Part shown: in pieces, positions 21,898 to 34,246 of the stretch | Layout of the letters: each line of letters opens with the position of its first letter | How positions within the stretch are numbered: position 1 is the first letter of the stretch | Origin: Ehretia macrophylla | Taxonomy: Eukaryota > Streptophyta > Magnoliopsida > Boraginales > Ehretiaceae | Reading direction: 5' to 3' | Assembly (NCBI GenBank): GCA_037974665.1 | Contig: CM075770.1 | Coordinates: 23,547,501-23,611,500, forward strand | Length of the DNA stretch: 64,000 bases | The notes under the pieces: generated by a model | The model's database searches: none | Seen by the model: the letters and a program-made list of their open reading frames with translations, nothing else | What the model was told of the DNA's origin: nothing | Position numbers and translations under genes: made by a program

Positions 21898-24730
21898 TGT
21901 GATAACCCAAACCCGACATGCATTTAATAGCATTTGACTGCATTTAATTAAATATTTAATTAGTTAAATCAACCATTTTGCACTATTTTGATATTTCTTT
22001 TGGAAGCATTTAGTAATTTTATATTGATTAATTAAAAGATTATTACATATTTCTATTAATTATAGTAATTGAATTTATTCTCTTGTATTTAATTAAGTGC
22101 CATCTTAAATGTTAATATTTAATTTCACTTGATTACAGGTTTACATTTACTTGTTTATTTGTATCTTGGCATTAACTTCATAATTCTTTAAAATATTCTA
22201 GAAACAGTTAAATTAATTATTTTAAATGTATATTGATTATTTTGATTGATTTGATTATTTTAATAATCGGTTTTAATTGTCTTGCATTAAAATCACTCGG
22301 TTTTCAAATAAATAAGAAAAGTAACTCCGAGCTGGAGTGAATTTTAAACTATTCTACTATTATACTTTTCAAAAAAATTAAAGTTTTCTATTATTGCTCA
22401 TCACTTTATTATCGATCATTTATTGACCGTTCGATCGTAGTATTTCGAAAATAAGAGTTATAGAAATATTCTTCAGACTTAGTGGAAAATGTTTTTAGCT
22501 TAATTTAACTAGTTTTAGTTGTTTTTCATTTAATTCCATTGTTTTAATTTGAATTAGATTTAAATGGCATCAAAATAAGCTTATTTGATCAATTTTAACT
22601 AAAGTTTGATTTTATAAATGACCAAAATGCCCTTGTTACCTTTTTAAATAATAAAACAAGGCAAAAATCAATAAAAAAATTTGCAAAATGCCATTTGTGT
22701 CCTTGCCATGGCCGAAAGTTTGAGGGCAAAGAAAGAAAATTTGTTTTGCATTTTTCTTCTACAATCATGCGTGAAATTGCTCGGGGGTCGTGGCTTGGGT
22801 CCTTACGGGTCTTGGTCTTCAATCTCTGTGAGGGTTTTTACGCTTTTGTGCATTTAAATTCGAATTTGAATTTTGTGTCAAATTTTTAGATTTGATATAT
22901 AATGTGTTATAATGCATGTAATTGCTTGATATAGCTTCCTTTGAGTTCGTAGAGCATTGTTTGATAGTTATTTAGTAATTTTTACGGTCGAAATTGCGTA
23001 TTTGAAATTGGAGAAAAATAATGAATAGTTAATTTCGAATAGTAAACTCTAGAATTTCGAATTTTGATCCGAATTGCGATTGCTTGATTTGTATAGGTGC
23101 CATTAGTGATAGAAAGATAGAATGTGCAATAAAAACGGACTGGCCTTTGTTAAAATTGGAAATTAGACAATGAAACGTAAAGGGGTCGTTTGACCAAAAG
23201 TTGACCGTACTCGAATTGAGTTGGGGGTTTTGCTATTGAGGGCATGGAAGCACTTTTGGCACTGTTGTGGCGTTGATTGAGCGACCGGTTAGTATAGTTG
23301 TAGTTCAAACGCAGTAGGCGGACTTTCGAGCTTCGGTTGGGAAAGTGAGGTTTAGTGACATAGAAACATGCCTTGTAGTGCCTGAGTGAATGTAGTGAAA
23401 TCGGTTTCCTAATCCCGTAGCTCGTTTGCTCGTAATTGCCTTTGGAAGTTAGAGATTGAATAGTGATATTTGTCGTTTTCGTGTTTGAACTGCTATTACT
23501 AGTTTAATTAGTGTTATTGTTGCTATTAATGATAGTTATGCGTGAAAAGTTAATTGAATGCTACTTTTGATTGTAAATGCTTGATATCTCGTTTATCGCC
23601 TCTAATCTGTATTGTTGTGCTATAGCTCGTTTATCGCCTTGTATCGTGTCTTGCATTGCATTGTGTCAGGCGCTTGAGTGATGGGCCTCTCTGGGTAGTC
23701 TCGGGTTGCCAGTGTTGGTTGCTCTAGCTCCGTGTCCTATTCTCATTCTCGCTTGGGTTGCCTCCCAGGGAGATTTGGGTCGTAGAATTGATGGATACTT
23801 CTGGGGTATTCCAAACTGAAGTTATAAGGTGGTTGCGCGCTTATTGTTATCATTGTCAACATCAAGCTCGAGATTGATGTATCGCTCGTTAAATGGTACA
23901 TTGCTTGTATGAGTGAACCATAGCCTTCAGAGTGTGGTATAGCGTTGAATGGTTGTGTTAATGCTTTCATTACTTGTTTATTGTATTGATTGTTTATATT
24001 GATTACTTACTTGTAAGTTATATTGCTTAACTGTCTTATTTGCATTGCACGACTTTCTTTCTCTCCACCTCAATATCTGTCTCGCCCTCACTGAGTATAC
24101 GTGTTAAGTATATTCACTCCTCACCACCACATTTCAGGAAATGCCTTGTTAGCTGGAAAGTTTGTGGTTGCGTGAAAGATCATGCTTGAAGAGTTGTCTT
24201 GCGTGCTATGTGGCTTGAGTTGTCAAAGATGCAAAGATGTATGTTCATGTGTTGTATGTATTTATTGTCAAAAAGAATGTAATTTAAATTTAACTAGGTA
24301 ATTGAGGTAGAATGATAAGCTAGCTTATGTATTCAGATAGTATAGTTTAACTTCAATGCATGTCTGTAATGTCCAAAGGAAAAGAGTTAGAATGGTATGA
24401 CAGTCTAATTTATGCAATAGGTTAGTATGGTTTAATTGTCAAGCTTGAATGTACTTGCCAAAGACGAGAAGAGATAGGTTATCATATAAACTGAAAATGT
24501 ATATTTGCTTGTAATTGTTTGTTGAGAAACAAGGCTCGGATGGCCTTGAGGTGTTTGTATGGTTGGACACGGTGCTGGTCCACTTATATGCTGTCGCAGG
24601 TTTGCAATTTTGCCTAGAAACAGGGGAGACTCCGTCCGTTTTACTTAAAAAATTTACCCGGGTTTGGAATTGGGTTGTGATTAGATTGATTGATAGAACT
24701 CCCAGTCTCGAGAGGGATAGGGGTGTTACA
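21898..24730 (+). repeat. LARD-2 3' LTR, 2.83 kb
   Basis: This is a complete LTR from TGTGATAACCC to GGGGTGTTACA. The next five bases are GGGTT (24,731-24,735); the matching left TSD is outside the window. It preserves the unoccupied TEK-1 target site (ATACG at 24,097-24,101). It is the outermost and therefore the oldest element of the left nest. Confidence 0.92.
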
Positions 24731-26089
24731 GGGTTGGCACTTCGGTCAAGAGGCTAGCGAGCATCCCACCTTCCTGTCTTGATTGGTAGGCACAATCGCT
24801 TGAGTCTAGTTCTTGAGCAAAGGAATCGCTTTTAATGAAAATTTGGCTATAGCAGTCAGCCATCTTCAAGCTGTCGAATATAGATAGGAGATCCACTTCA
24901 ATTTCTCTCCTCTAGTACCTCTCCAGCTTGGGAATACTTCTTTCTATTGGCTATATATGTGTAGTCATAATGCCAGTTCAAGCTATCTTCTGGATAGAGT
25001 CAAAAAAGGTATGCGCAGTTGCAGTAGTTCAAGGTGGGCAGGTAGTAAAGGCAAGCGCATAAGCAGGGGATAGGCATTCAAATCACTATCTTCAAATAGT
25101 GTAAGTGTATATAAGAGAAAGAGCGGCTCGTGCATCTTTTCTTAGACAAGTCTAGTAGGAAAGGGAATTGTTATAGCAAGCATGAGCGGGAATAAACAAT
25201 GTCTTGACTTTTGTTCTAGAGTTCGAGCGGGGGTGGCAGGACAGCTTTGCTTAAGACTGGAATGCCCGGCCATACGTCCTCTTTAGTTAGTTGCATATCG
25301 GTAAGCATAATTCTAGCAATACAAATAGGCGTGGTAGACGAAGGAGCTGTTTTCAACAAATCAATATATGGGTGCTTGGTGAATCCACACGATTTTGCCT
25401 CAGAATGTCCTTCGTGCCGAAAAGGTTAGTTCAAGGGCTTTGATAGGAAATGCACGCACTAGTTATCGTTTCATATTCAATTCCATTTTTTTTTCTCACC
25501 CCCGATCAGCACGACAACCTCGGAATCAGTAATACTTGATTTGACTAGGTTAGAGAAAATGACGGGAAGACTAATCCAATAAGTGGAAATCATATCAAAA
25601 GGCATGTCTGCAATGCATTCGGCATTCCTCCAATTCCAAGTAGCTCGTTCGTCAGTCTACAATCCTCCGAACATCAGTTCTCCCATATCCGCCTTCATAA
25701 ATCCACAAAAGTCCCCTCCCATAAATTCTCAAAATCCATATGCCAGTCACAATACTTATATTAGGTGGATCATGATGCAGAAACTAAGGCCCAAAATGCA
25801 TAGAATATTGCTATGGCTTATCACCCCCCGTCTTCCTCTTTCGAAATATGCTACTCCATGAGTCCTGTAAGGGAAAAAGTACATTGTCATTCCTCGATTC
25901 TTGGCACCATCGGGTCTACTTCTTCCCAAGCATCATCGTCATCTTAACTCTCGCCATTTCAACCCATATCTAATGTAGTCCACAGCTCGCCCCAAAGCCT
26001 ACCAGCTTTCCAGGCCATTCAATCCCCGTCATTCCAATTTAGCTCACCTCTAACCACCTCGCCACTATAGCTTATGGCCAAATCCCATT
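24731..26089. other. Unassigned spacer, possibly mitochondrial-derived
   Basis: No gene or repeat is recognisable. The base composition and texture (mixed, not AT-extreme) resemble plant mitochondrial intergenic DNA. The short open frame at 25,583-25,861 is Ser/Pro/Asn-rich and matches no family I know. Confidence 0.35.
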
Positions 26090-26560
26090 CCTCCTGAATG
26101 ATGGATGAGTATGCGGAGAGATTAAAGAAGGTTTAGGATTTTTGTAATAAAAGGCAAGGCCCATTTCAGCAATTGAACAGGGAAGGAGAAAGCGACAGAT
26201 ACATAGGCAAACCTATCTTGCGCACGTATCCGTGTAGAACTCGACATACATGAGGCTCCTAATTGATTTGACAACTCCTAGTTGGAGAAAAATAGTTCAA
26301 TAATATAACAAACACATGTTTTGGACTATGAACAACTACCCTTGTAATGAATACAGCTGGGGGATGATGTCCTAAACAAAACAAACCTATCCAATAACTA
26401 AATTCCAATCAGATGGAAGTAAACTTGATCAGCCTTTACTTTGGAATTTGCCATGGAAGAAAGAACGATTGTTTAGTCTCAACAACTAGAACATAATCCC
26501 ACAGAGAATATAAGGAATTTAGACGTTCCGTTAACACATAGGGGAAGCCAACCTAGGGAG
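26090..26560 (+). pseudogene. Possible LINE ORF1 remnant
   Basis: Weak resemblance to plant L1 ORF1 in shifting frames: IGKPI near 26,200, a VSVELDIHEAP-like stretch near 26,225, and a degraded zinc-knuckle-like YFGICHGRKNDC near 26,445. It lies upstream of, and on the same strand as, the better supported endonuclease and RT remnants. No continuous frame survives. Confidence 0.28.
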
Positions 26561-26822
26561 GTGACACAAACCTATCAACGCGGTGGGAGGACTGAAAGAA
26601 AGAAGCAAGATACGGGAAGTTGAAATCCACTCTATCAATGATAGAATTCATAATAACCAAAGTGAAATCTTACAAAAAGATCTACCACTTCAACATTTCT
26701 ACAATAATGAAGAAAAAATGATTGACAAAGGTAAGCGAGTCCACCCAGAACTGAGAAACTCGTAATCAGAAAGTGAGTCAGTGAAAACTCATTTACAACA
26801 AGAAATGAGGAGGAAGGGGATA

Positions 26823-29332
26823 TGTGAGACCCCATATTTTGTCTTTACCTCGATTTGTGTTTTTTGCCTCGATTTGAGTGATTTGACCTGTTTATGTGTT
26901 ATATGAGTTAGAATGTGTAAAATATGTGATTTATATTCCTAATACATGCTATGTGTGCATTCATAAAAGTTTTATCAAAATCGGCATTAGAAATTTTATC
27001 GCCAGTTTTAGTGAATAGTATTTTGAACACCTATCCGCTAAAATTTTTACAGGGGTGTTTTAAAGGTTTTAAAACCTAGTCCTCGAGTATTAATAGACCT
27101 GTGTTTGATTAAAACTGATTTGGAATCGGTTTTGGAATTTCAAAGGTTTTTACACTTTCTTTTGAAATAAATCGAGTTTTAAGCCAACTCGGGTGGAAAT
27201 GTTTCAATGAAAAACTCTTTGTCACCTAAAATATATTATCTAGAATTAGTTTAAGTGTCAATTTAATGTTTGAGCAAAAAATAGTCTAAAAATAGAATTA
27301 AAAGACAAGAAAAAACTAAAAATAATTAAGTGTCAACTTTGACTTTCTTTTATTTATTTGACCTTTGCTTAATATATCATCAACACACATTAAAAGCTCA
27401 CAAAACATACTCATTTTACACACACATTGCCGAGAGGAAGGAGAGGAAAATAGAGAGAAAATTTCAAAGGTTTTCAAAGCAAAATTCACTTGAAAAACCT
27501 AGTTTTTGTCCGTAGTTTTTCAAGCCAAGTTGGATTCCGCTTGTTGGGCACGCATTGCATGCATTCATAGGCTTGTTTCGAATCAAAGGTGAGAGAAAAA
27601 TTATAGATCTCAAAATGTCATTTTTATGTTTTTGCATATAATTTAATTTTGAACCGTTAGAAAGTTGAATTGATGCTATATTATTGCTCAGTGCATGCTA
27701 AGGATCGATTATATGTATTTATATAAGATTTCAACTATTGTAGCATGCATTTCTATTTTCGGGTATTAAAAGTTTAATATTTGGCTAGTTGTTGAATAAA
27801 TGTTGTTGTAGTTGTTGGAATTGGTTGCTGTTAGTTTGTAAAAGTTTGTTAAATACGTGGTAGTAATGTTGTAATGCCGAAATTTTGATTGTGATGTAGG
27901 TGTGAAGGTCCGAAATTTCAGCCTTGATGCATTAGGGTTTTAGGGTTGTTGGGCTTGATGTGGATGGTTTATGGTTGGTTTTCGAGGGAGTGAATGTTGT
28001 TGTTTGAGTGGGTGAGGGTTAGAAACTGGTTTGGAGGTTATCGGATTAATAGAATGTAAGTTATGACTTTTAGAAGTTTGGGTTGTCTTTCTTTAAAATG
28101 TTGATATATGCCTTTAGATGTTTGGGTGGTGTTTGAGTGATTGAATTGTGAGTTGTTAATGGTTAGACTAGGGTTTGGTTGTGTGTTTAATGCATGTTAT
28201 GTTGGGTGGCCTACTTTGTCATCTAACTTAGTTGTTTGTTGTCTAATTGATTAGTTGTTGTAATGTTATTGAATTGATGATTATTGATTGATTATTGTTG
28301 AACCGGCAGATAGGCAACCTACTTTGTTGTCCTCCTGTAATAATTGATCATTGATGAACTGGGAGATAGTCAACGTGAAAGGTTGTCTTCCTGTGATTGA
28401 ATGTTTATTATTATTGTTGAGTCTTGGTATGCGTGTGCCACCTCTCGGACAACATCGGGCTGTCGGGTTGAAATCGGCATGACTACCATAGGCTACCCCC
28501 AGCTCGCATGATGGAGGTGTCATGGAGGGATGGGCTAGTGAGGTATCTCTGGTGCGTGAGTAATGGGGAGTTACCAGAAGAACAGTTGAGATCGTGATGG
28601 CGTTTGGAGCTACACCAACTAGAGTATCTTTTATTGATTGGTCATTATAGTTAATGTGCTTATATTGTTTTGATGATTATTATGTGTTTACTGCTCAAAG
28701 AATGATTTCCAAGGAGTATAGTAAATATTGTTACAGATCTATCGAATCCTCACTCTGCTTGTTCATATAAGCTCACACTCAATTATTGCATGCATACAGG
28801 TGAAGTTGATCCAGTTACGGGTACGTGCCTCCAGAATAGGATTATGTGCCATATGTGGACGAGTCCTATGTGCCATATGTGGATGAGTCTTATGTGCCAT
28901 AGCCTTGTCCCTGATTTATGATGTTGTACTCTTTTGTTATATTGTATATTAAACTTAGTTGTCATGTTTTTCACTAAAAAGTTCATGTTATATAAGATGT
29001 TGTAATGATAATAGATTAAATGTTGCTAACTTTGTAATCTTGTTTTGGAACATGATTAGGTTGCTAGGTTGGTTATAATCTAACTTGGGAATGTATGTTA
29101 TATAGTAAATGTATGATGTTGGAACGGAGGCGTATAACTTACGGATGCAATGGTAAAGAATGTTTATTGTATATTGTGGTTGTGTTGTTAATTGTTGAAT
29201 TATTGTGGAGTTGGATGTACGAGTTTCGAAGAAGTTGGTTTAGAGCCTCGGTGTCCTAATTACTGTTGTTATACTGCCAAAATTTCGTTGCATCCTAACT
29301 GATCGTAGGAGGGGTCGAGTTGGGGCGTTACA
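26823..29332 (+). mobile_element. sLTR-3: 2.5-kb solo LTR
   Basis: This starts TGTGAGACCCCATATTTT and ends GTTGGGGCGTTACA. The flanks are GGATA (26,818-26,822) and GGATC (29,333-29,337), a TSD with one mismatch. It has no internal domain. It is the opposite-strand relative of sLTR-5 (40,870-43,972): both share the GGGGTCGAGTTGGGGCG end, the GGGTACGTGCCTCC block and the ATTGCATGCATACAGGTG block. It lacks the tandem array seen in sLTR-5. It interrupts LINE or spacer DNA. Confidence 0.82.
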
Positions 29333-30178
29333 GGATCAGTCAAAATAGCTAGTGATTCTGACTTATACATTGAAATTGCCTCCCCTATTTGTAAAGTACT
29401 CAAGAGACAAAAAAGACCCAGTCAAGATGAACTGGTTATCTTATGAAGAAACTTCTCCTAGAACATATTCGGCTTAGGAAACGGAAGAAAATGAGAACGA
29501 TAGTAGAACAAGATCAGATTGACTATTATTGTAGGAAATTCCATTGGGTAGCCCAGCCAACTAAGCCAAGGATACCTACTGGAGTCGCTTTCAGTAGTGT
29601 TTATCCCTATTCTAACACCCCTTTATTAAACTAAAAATCGGCCTGATTCGGAAGAAGAGAATGAAGGCCTCGCTTTCAACAATGAAACTTGATGTGACTG
29701 TATTTGCAGCACTCAAACCATGGTATTTGTACTGCATTTGCATCTTAACTCTGGAATAAATGCAACACTTTGATACTTTCAATGCAATGTAGGAAAATAA
29801 TGAAAAGTGAAGAATCAGGCCCGAAATGATCCAAATTGCAAGTCAAGAAGTAAGAATGGGAAAGCATGAGAAGCGGTTGAAGAATGAAGCTCATAGAAAA
29901 TAAACTTGGCTGAAACTAGCACGAAATCGGACTCGAAACATTGACCCAGATGATCTCAAATAGTGACCCATGTCCCTTTTTGGCAAATCATATCAGTTTT
30001 TCGGGTAGAAACAGCATTCTGAGCACAACGCAAGACTTTAGTCTTGCGCACGGCGTGATTTTAGCCAAATTCCAACGTTTGGAGGGTCAAAACAGTGAAA
30101 AATGCCCAAAAATGCTGCGGTCAAAAATCTGGTCAAAGTCAACAAACGAAAAAAAGTCAACTATTTCAGAATTTTGCC

Positions 30179-30187
30179 TATAAATAG
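30179..30187 (+). promoter_or_regulatory. TATA box in sLTR-4
   Basis: TATAAATAG lies 489 bp into the LTR. The hairpin-rich segment begins about 120 bp downstream and so would be in the transcribed leader. The start site is inferred. Confidence 0.6.
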
Positions 30188-30309
30188 AGCTTCAACCCTT
30201 TGAGAATTCTTGAGTTAATTTTGGAGTATTATCAATATTTTTGATATAATTCCGAGTTAATTCTATTTAGTTTTAAATTTTAGTTTTAGTTAATTAAGTA
30301 GTAGTAGAA

Positions 30310-30530
30310 TACGGGGGAAGTCCCGCCTAGGTAGCTCTTATTCGGGGAAATTTTGCCCGAATAGCTACTTTTAGGGGGAAGTCCGACCCAAGTTGTTATT
30401 ATCCGGGAGAGGTTCTGCCCGAATAGCTTTTAATACGAAAGCTCTTATTCGGGGAAAACTCATCCCTAATAGTTCTTATTCGGGAGAAATTAGCTCTGCC
30501 CGAATAGCTATTTTGTGTCGGACCTCTGCT
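30310..30530 (+). repeat. Cluster of short inverted repeats in sLTR-4
   Basis: Repeated units pair ATTCGGG with CCCGAAT (for example TTATTCGGGG ... GCCCGAATAGC). At least three such hairpins follow one another with G-rich or U-rich loops. Confidence 0.75.
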
Positions 30531-31539
30531 CAAATTTCGGGAATCAGAAATACGCGTTCGTCAATATGGGGGAGCCTTTCTTGACTCTCTTTTATTTACA
30601 TAACTTGTATTCATTTATGTCTGAGTAGATTGATATCTAGGGGTGAATATTGTAAATGATCGTATTTTAATATATGGTCTCGGATATAGTTTATTCAATT
30701 CATATTGCAATGTATGACTTGTTTTAATTAAGTATTTCATACGTAATGCTTTTAAGTAGACGTTATGATTGCTTTACTTTCTCTTCATAAATATTATACT
30801 TGTAGTTAATATTATGAATGCATTACTTTAGTGTCATATAATTGTTTTAATCGTGAGTCTATAGGTTGTACCATAGACTCCATGAAACTATAGGTTGTAC
30901 CATAGTTTCTATCTGTAAGGTTAATTCCTTAGTTTAGTTTGCCTTGTTGTACTTGGTTAAAATAAGCTAAGTAGATTAACTAGGTCTATAGCTTTTAGCT
31001 TAATCGGGTGTATGCTTGTAGCTTAAACCCTTGCATAATTAGATAAACTAGATATCGAGCCTATATTAATTGCCTCATTTACATGTTCAAACCCCTAGAT
31101 CACCACCTCTCGTATTCCACTAATACTTAGTATAACTTAGATAATTTAGTTAGTTTAATTTAGTTTACATTTCTCGCACGTTACTCAAACCTACCTTGCG
31201 ATTTGTCACTTAAGCGCTTTAACACTTTCACACTACTTCACTAACTTAAACTAGCGAGCTTCCCTGTGGTACGATTCCGCACTCAGAGCACACTACACTA
31301 CAAAGATCCGTGCACTTGCTGGTATTTTAACTTGGTTATTTTGCGCACATTTTAATGCACAACCCAATCGCATCAAAACTAACGACTCCTTACTAGAGAA
31401 AATTGGGCATACCAAAAAACTCTGGCTCATTGATTGACATCCCCAATCTATATGGACAAAGATTATCCCGTATTAAAAAGGCAGGAACTAACAATTTGGA
31501 TATGGAATGTTTATACATAGGGGATTCTAACATGATCAG

Positions 31540-31830
31540 ACTCACCCTTAACTAGATAAGGATAAAAGGGAGGTCGAAGATCTACTGATCGTCTCATGTC
31601 TACATTCAGAGAACTGCTCAGTATAATCTAACTAGAATTAAAGAATTTGGTTTTTACCTGGTATAATCGATAAGATTGAGTAGAATCTAGGAAATGACCG
31701 GGAATGTATCATGGAGATCGAATCTATCTTACTTGAATCCATTCTTACCACTACTTGAAAGTGATGATCATATACCTATATTAATGACAACCAAGGATAA
31801 GCCTATACTTTTGAGGATGGATCAACAATA
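31540..31830 (+). pseudogene. L1-type LINE endonuclease remnant
   Basis: This is a decayed apurinic/apyrimidinic-type endonuclease region of ORF2, in shifting frames. It shows GGRRSTDRLMSTFRELL (about 31,570), then FTWYNR (about 31,651), the conserved plant L1 F-T-W segment. Further on comes LPLLESDDHIPILM (about 31,745), corresponding to the L-P-x-x-x-S-D-H-x-P motif. Stops and frameshifts are frequent. It belongs with the RT fragment at 32,502. sLTR-3 and sLTR-4 inserted into the upstream part of this LINE or its flank. Confidence 0.62.
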
Positions 31831-32501
31831 ATGGCTTCTGAATGCAGAATGTATACAATAGATTGAGGAAACTTATAATGAAACTTCCAGGAATTTGAAA
31901 GCTCCTGCCTATTAGTAGTAGTAGCAATTCAACAAATGACTAAAGGCCCTACTGAAGATTCAAAAGGCGAAGGAAATGTCAGTACAAAACAAGCAGAAAA
32001 CATGTGAATGGAAAAGGAAGATTAGAAGCTCAGCTTTAAGTCAAGAAAGGTAGGGAGCCACTGCGCCTACAATCTCGACATTTTTGGTTAAAAGGTATTT
32101 TCTTTTTTCCACACATCTATTAAAAAACGCGGAATCCATACTTTCATCAATTTGAAATGCCCAACAGGCTAGGGTTTGGTTCAACATAAGGAGATAAGGA
32201 CAGAAGTTATGAAATTTTTCTCACACTTATCCATCTTATCAAGCCAACGGCATATAGTAGCAGTCCATCAAATATTTAAAAAGTTTTCAGGAAAAAAAAT
32301 TCTTCAATCTGGTAAGCTATCTATCAACAACAAGGGGGGCTATTCATAGTAAAAAACTAGACGACTAGATAGATTCCAATTGAACTTCAACTTCTACTTG
32401 GTTGATTAATTCAGGGGCAGTGCTGGAACATAATTAAGGAAGATCTCCATCTCCATATAGTAATTGAAGTCAAACAGGAGCAAACCTGGTGCAATTCAAT
32501 C

Positions 32502-32632
32502 CTTCTTCCTTGCAATGATTCCTAAAAAAACAAAACTTCACTAGACCAGGGCCCATTGCTATGGGGACTACACTATATAAGATAATGACTAAGGTAATTG
32601 CCAATATATTGAAAGACAAGCTGGCTCTTTAA
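32502..32632 (+). pseudogene. L1-type LINE reverse transcriptase N-terminal fragment
   Basis: FFLAMIPKKTKL is followed, after a stop and a frameshift, by RPGPIAMGTTLYKIMTKVIANIL. This corresponds to the L1 RT block usually seen as F-R-P-I-S-L-C-x-x-x-Y-K-I-x-x-K-x-x-A-N-R-L. The frame ends at TAA (32,630-32,632), and the catalytic part of RT does not follow. It is a truncated, dead copy. Confidence 0.68.
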
Positions 32633-34173
32633 AAGAAAAGGGCGCCCTCCTAATCTCATTTTGATAAGAAGAGACATTGATAATTATCCCAAGGAGGCTT
32701 ACTACTCAGCTTATAGATCAGGTGAGCCAGCCATGATCACTAAACTCGCCAAAGCAGCATCATATGAAAATGTTAATCATAGGTTTCTATATGCTCAAGG
32801 AAAATGGGATTTGCAGAGTAGGATACGAAATTTTATTTATATACAATGGATAGCACCTATAATCCATGGACGACCAGTGGAGTTCATAAAAGAAACCAAA
32901 GAAAGGTCTGCGACAAAGCTGTCCACTCTCTTCATATCTCTACTTACTGGCTGGGTGAAGATAAGACTGTAATAATAACAAACCCAGATAGAGTTACTAT
33001 TCATTTGAGGCTTCAAAACTATATTTCTTGTTTCCCCGGGGAAGACTTTTTCCATACTTTGGTCATTTAAAAAAAAAACCCAGACGACGACGGATACTAA
33101 ACCAACTGGGATTCAAAGAAGGATTAACAGATGATCTACGGACTTAGTTGGCTTGGTCCTAATTTATAGGCACTAAGACAATCTATAACTAGTTAGAAGG
33201 GGCACAAGGTTTGAATATGCTCGACCAACGGGAGAGGAACGAAGCTACAGTAAGAAAAAATACAATCAAAAGAAGCCTGCCTTAGTCTCAAATAGGGCTT
33301 AGCCTCAGTGGCAGACAACTCTTATTAAACATGTCTTTTTCAGCTTATACCAATCACATGGCTAGCATACTACTGGCACAAATTTGGTTTAAGAATAAAG
33401 TTTTCCCGGTTGTCGAAAGCAGAGGCTGCCGAAACTATTGTTGGGGAAAAAAGGAGCAGAGAAAGATAATGAAATAAAATCTTTTTTGTTGGTAGCCCAA
33501 CCCAAGGAAGACAGGGTATTGGATATACAACCGTTTGGTAGTTATAATAGAGCGTTTAATGGCATGAAAATGGATAGCATAGGATTCAATTGGATAGAAA
33601 CAAATACTGTTGAAAAAAAAATTGTAATAAATTGAGGAATTAACTAAAACTACATTTGACTGACTATACTCTCTTTGTCCTCCGCCGGGTGAACCTAATA
33701 TTAATAACAACTCTAAAGGAAAGGATGATACACGTCTTGGAGTGAAGGACAAAGCACATAAAGCTTTTTTTCTAGAGATAGAGAAAAAATAAGTAGGGTG
33801 CTTTATCTCTTCCCTCCCTGTGTCCCCATTAGTTGATATATGGAATTTGAAAGGAATTCCAGGTCATTCAAATTTAAGGTTCGGGTTCAGGATATGGATG
33901 AAATCTAGAGGGAAGAAAAAGTCCGATTTCAGAGGCCTGATCAATTGTGTAATCATGGATCATCAACAAATCCCTAAATGTTTCTTTATACTGTCGCCAC
34001 AGAAAATGTTCAGGTAGGGAGAACTCTTAGATTATCAAGTTTTAGAAAGCCTTTATGAAAATCCATCTCCACCTATGGTCTGCCTTTCCTCCCAAAGCAT
34101 TCTGGTATCTATTATTCCAAGTCTCACCCTGTAAAGCAAAGTCGGACAAGGGGGAAAGACATGGAATTGATAG
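32633..34173. other. Unassigned spacer
   Basis: No recognisable gene. Short open frames at 32,661-32,972 and 33,438-33,635 match no family I recognise. The sequence after about 33,100 has the look of plant mitochondrial spacer DNA. Confidence 0.35.
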
Positions 34174-34246
34174 GGAACCGTAGCCAAGTGGCTAAGGCAT
34201 GAGTCTACAAAACTTCTATTCGTCTGTTCGAATCCGACCGATTCCT
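34174..34246 (+). pseudogene. Mitochondrial-type tRNA-Cys, decayed, anticodon ACA
   Basis: The 73 bases fold as a cloverleaf. The acceptor GGAACCG pairs with CGATTCC with one C-A mismatch. The D stem is GCC/GGC. The anticodon stem TGAGT/ACTTC is imperfect. The loop CTACAAA has U33 and anticodon ACA, and the T arm is GTCTG-TTCGAAT-CCGAC with one T-C mismatch. The terminal CCA is not encoded. Functional plant tRNA-Cys has anticodon GCA, so ACA reads as a G-to-A change at the wobble base. A bacterial-type tRNA-Cys gene is known in some angiosperm mitochondria, and this resembles it rather than the plastid form, but that identity is from memory and needs alignment. It is on the opposite strand to the mitochondrial protein genes and is probably non-functional. 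Confidence 0.75.

Larger units (their letters stand above)
29690..31375 (+). mobile_element. sLTR-4: 1.7-kb solo LTR
   Basis: The element starts TGATGTGACTG and ends AATCGCATCA, with inverted termini TGATG/CATCA and a perfect TSD AAACT (29,685-29,689 and 31,376-31,380). A TATA box lies at 30,179-30,187. The terminal segment (CTTCCCTGTGGTACGATTCCG onward) resembles the U5 end of Athila/Tat-type gypsy LTRs. No internal domain remains. A cluster of hairpin repeats lies at 30,310-30,530. Confidence 0.85.
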
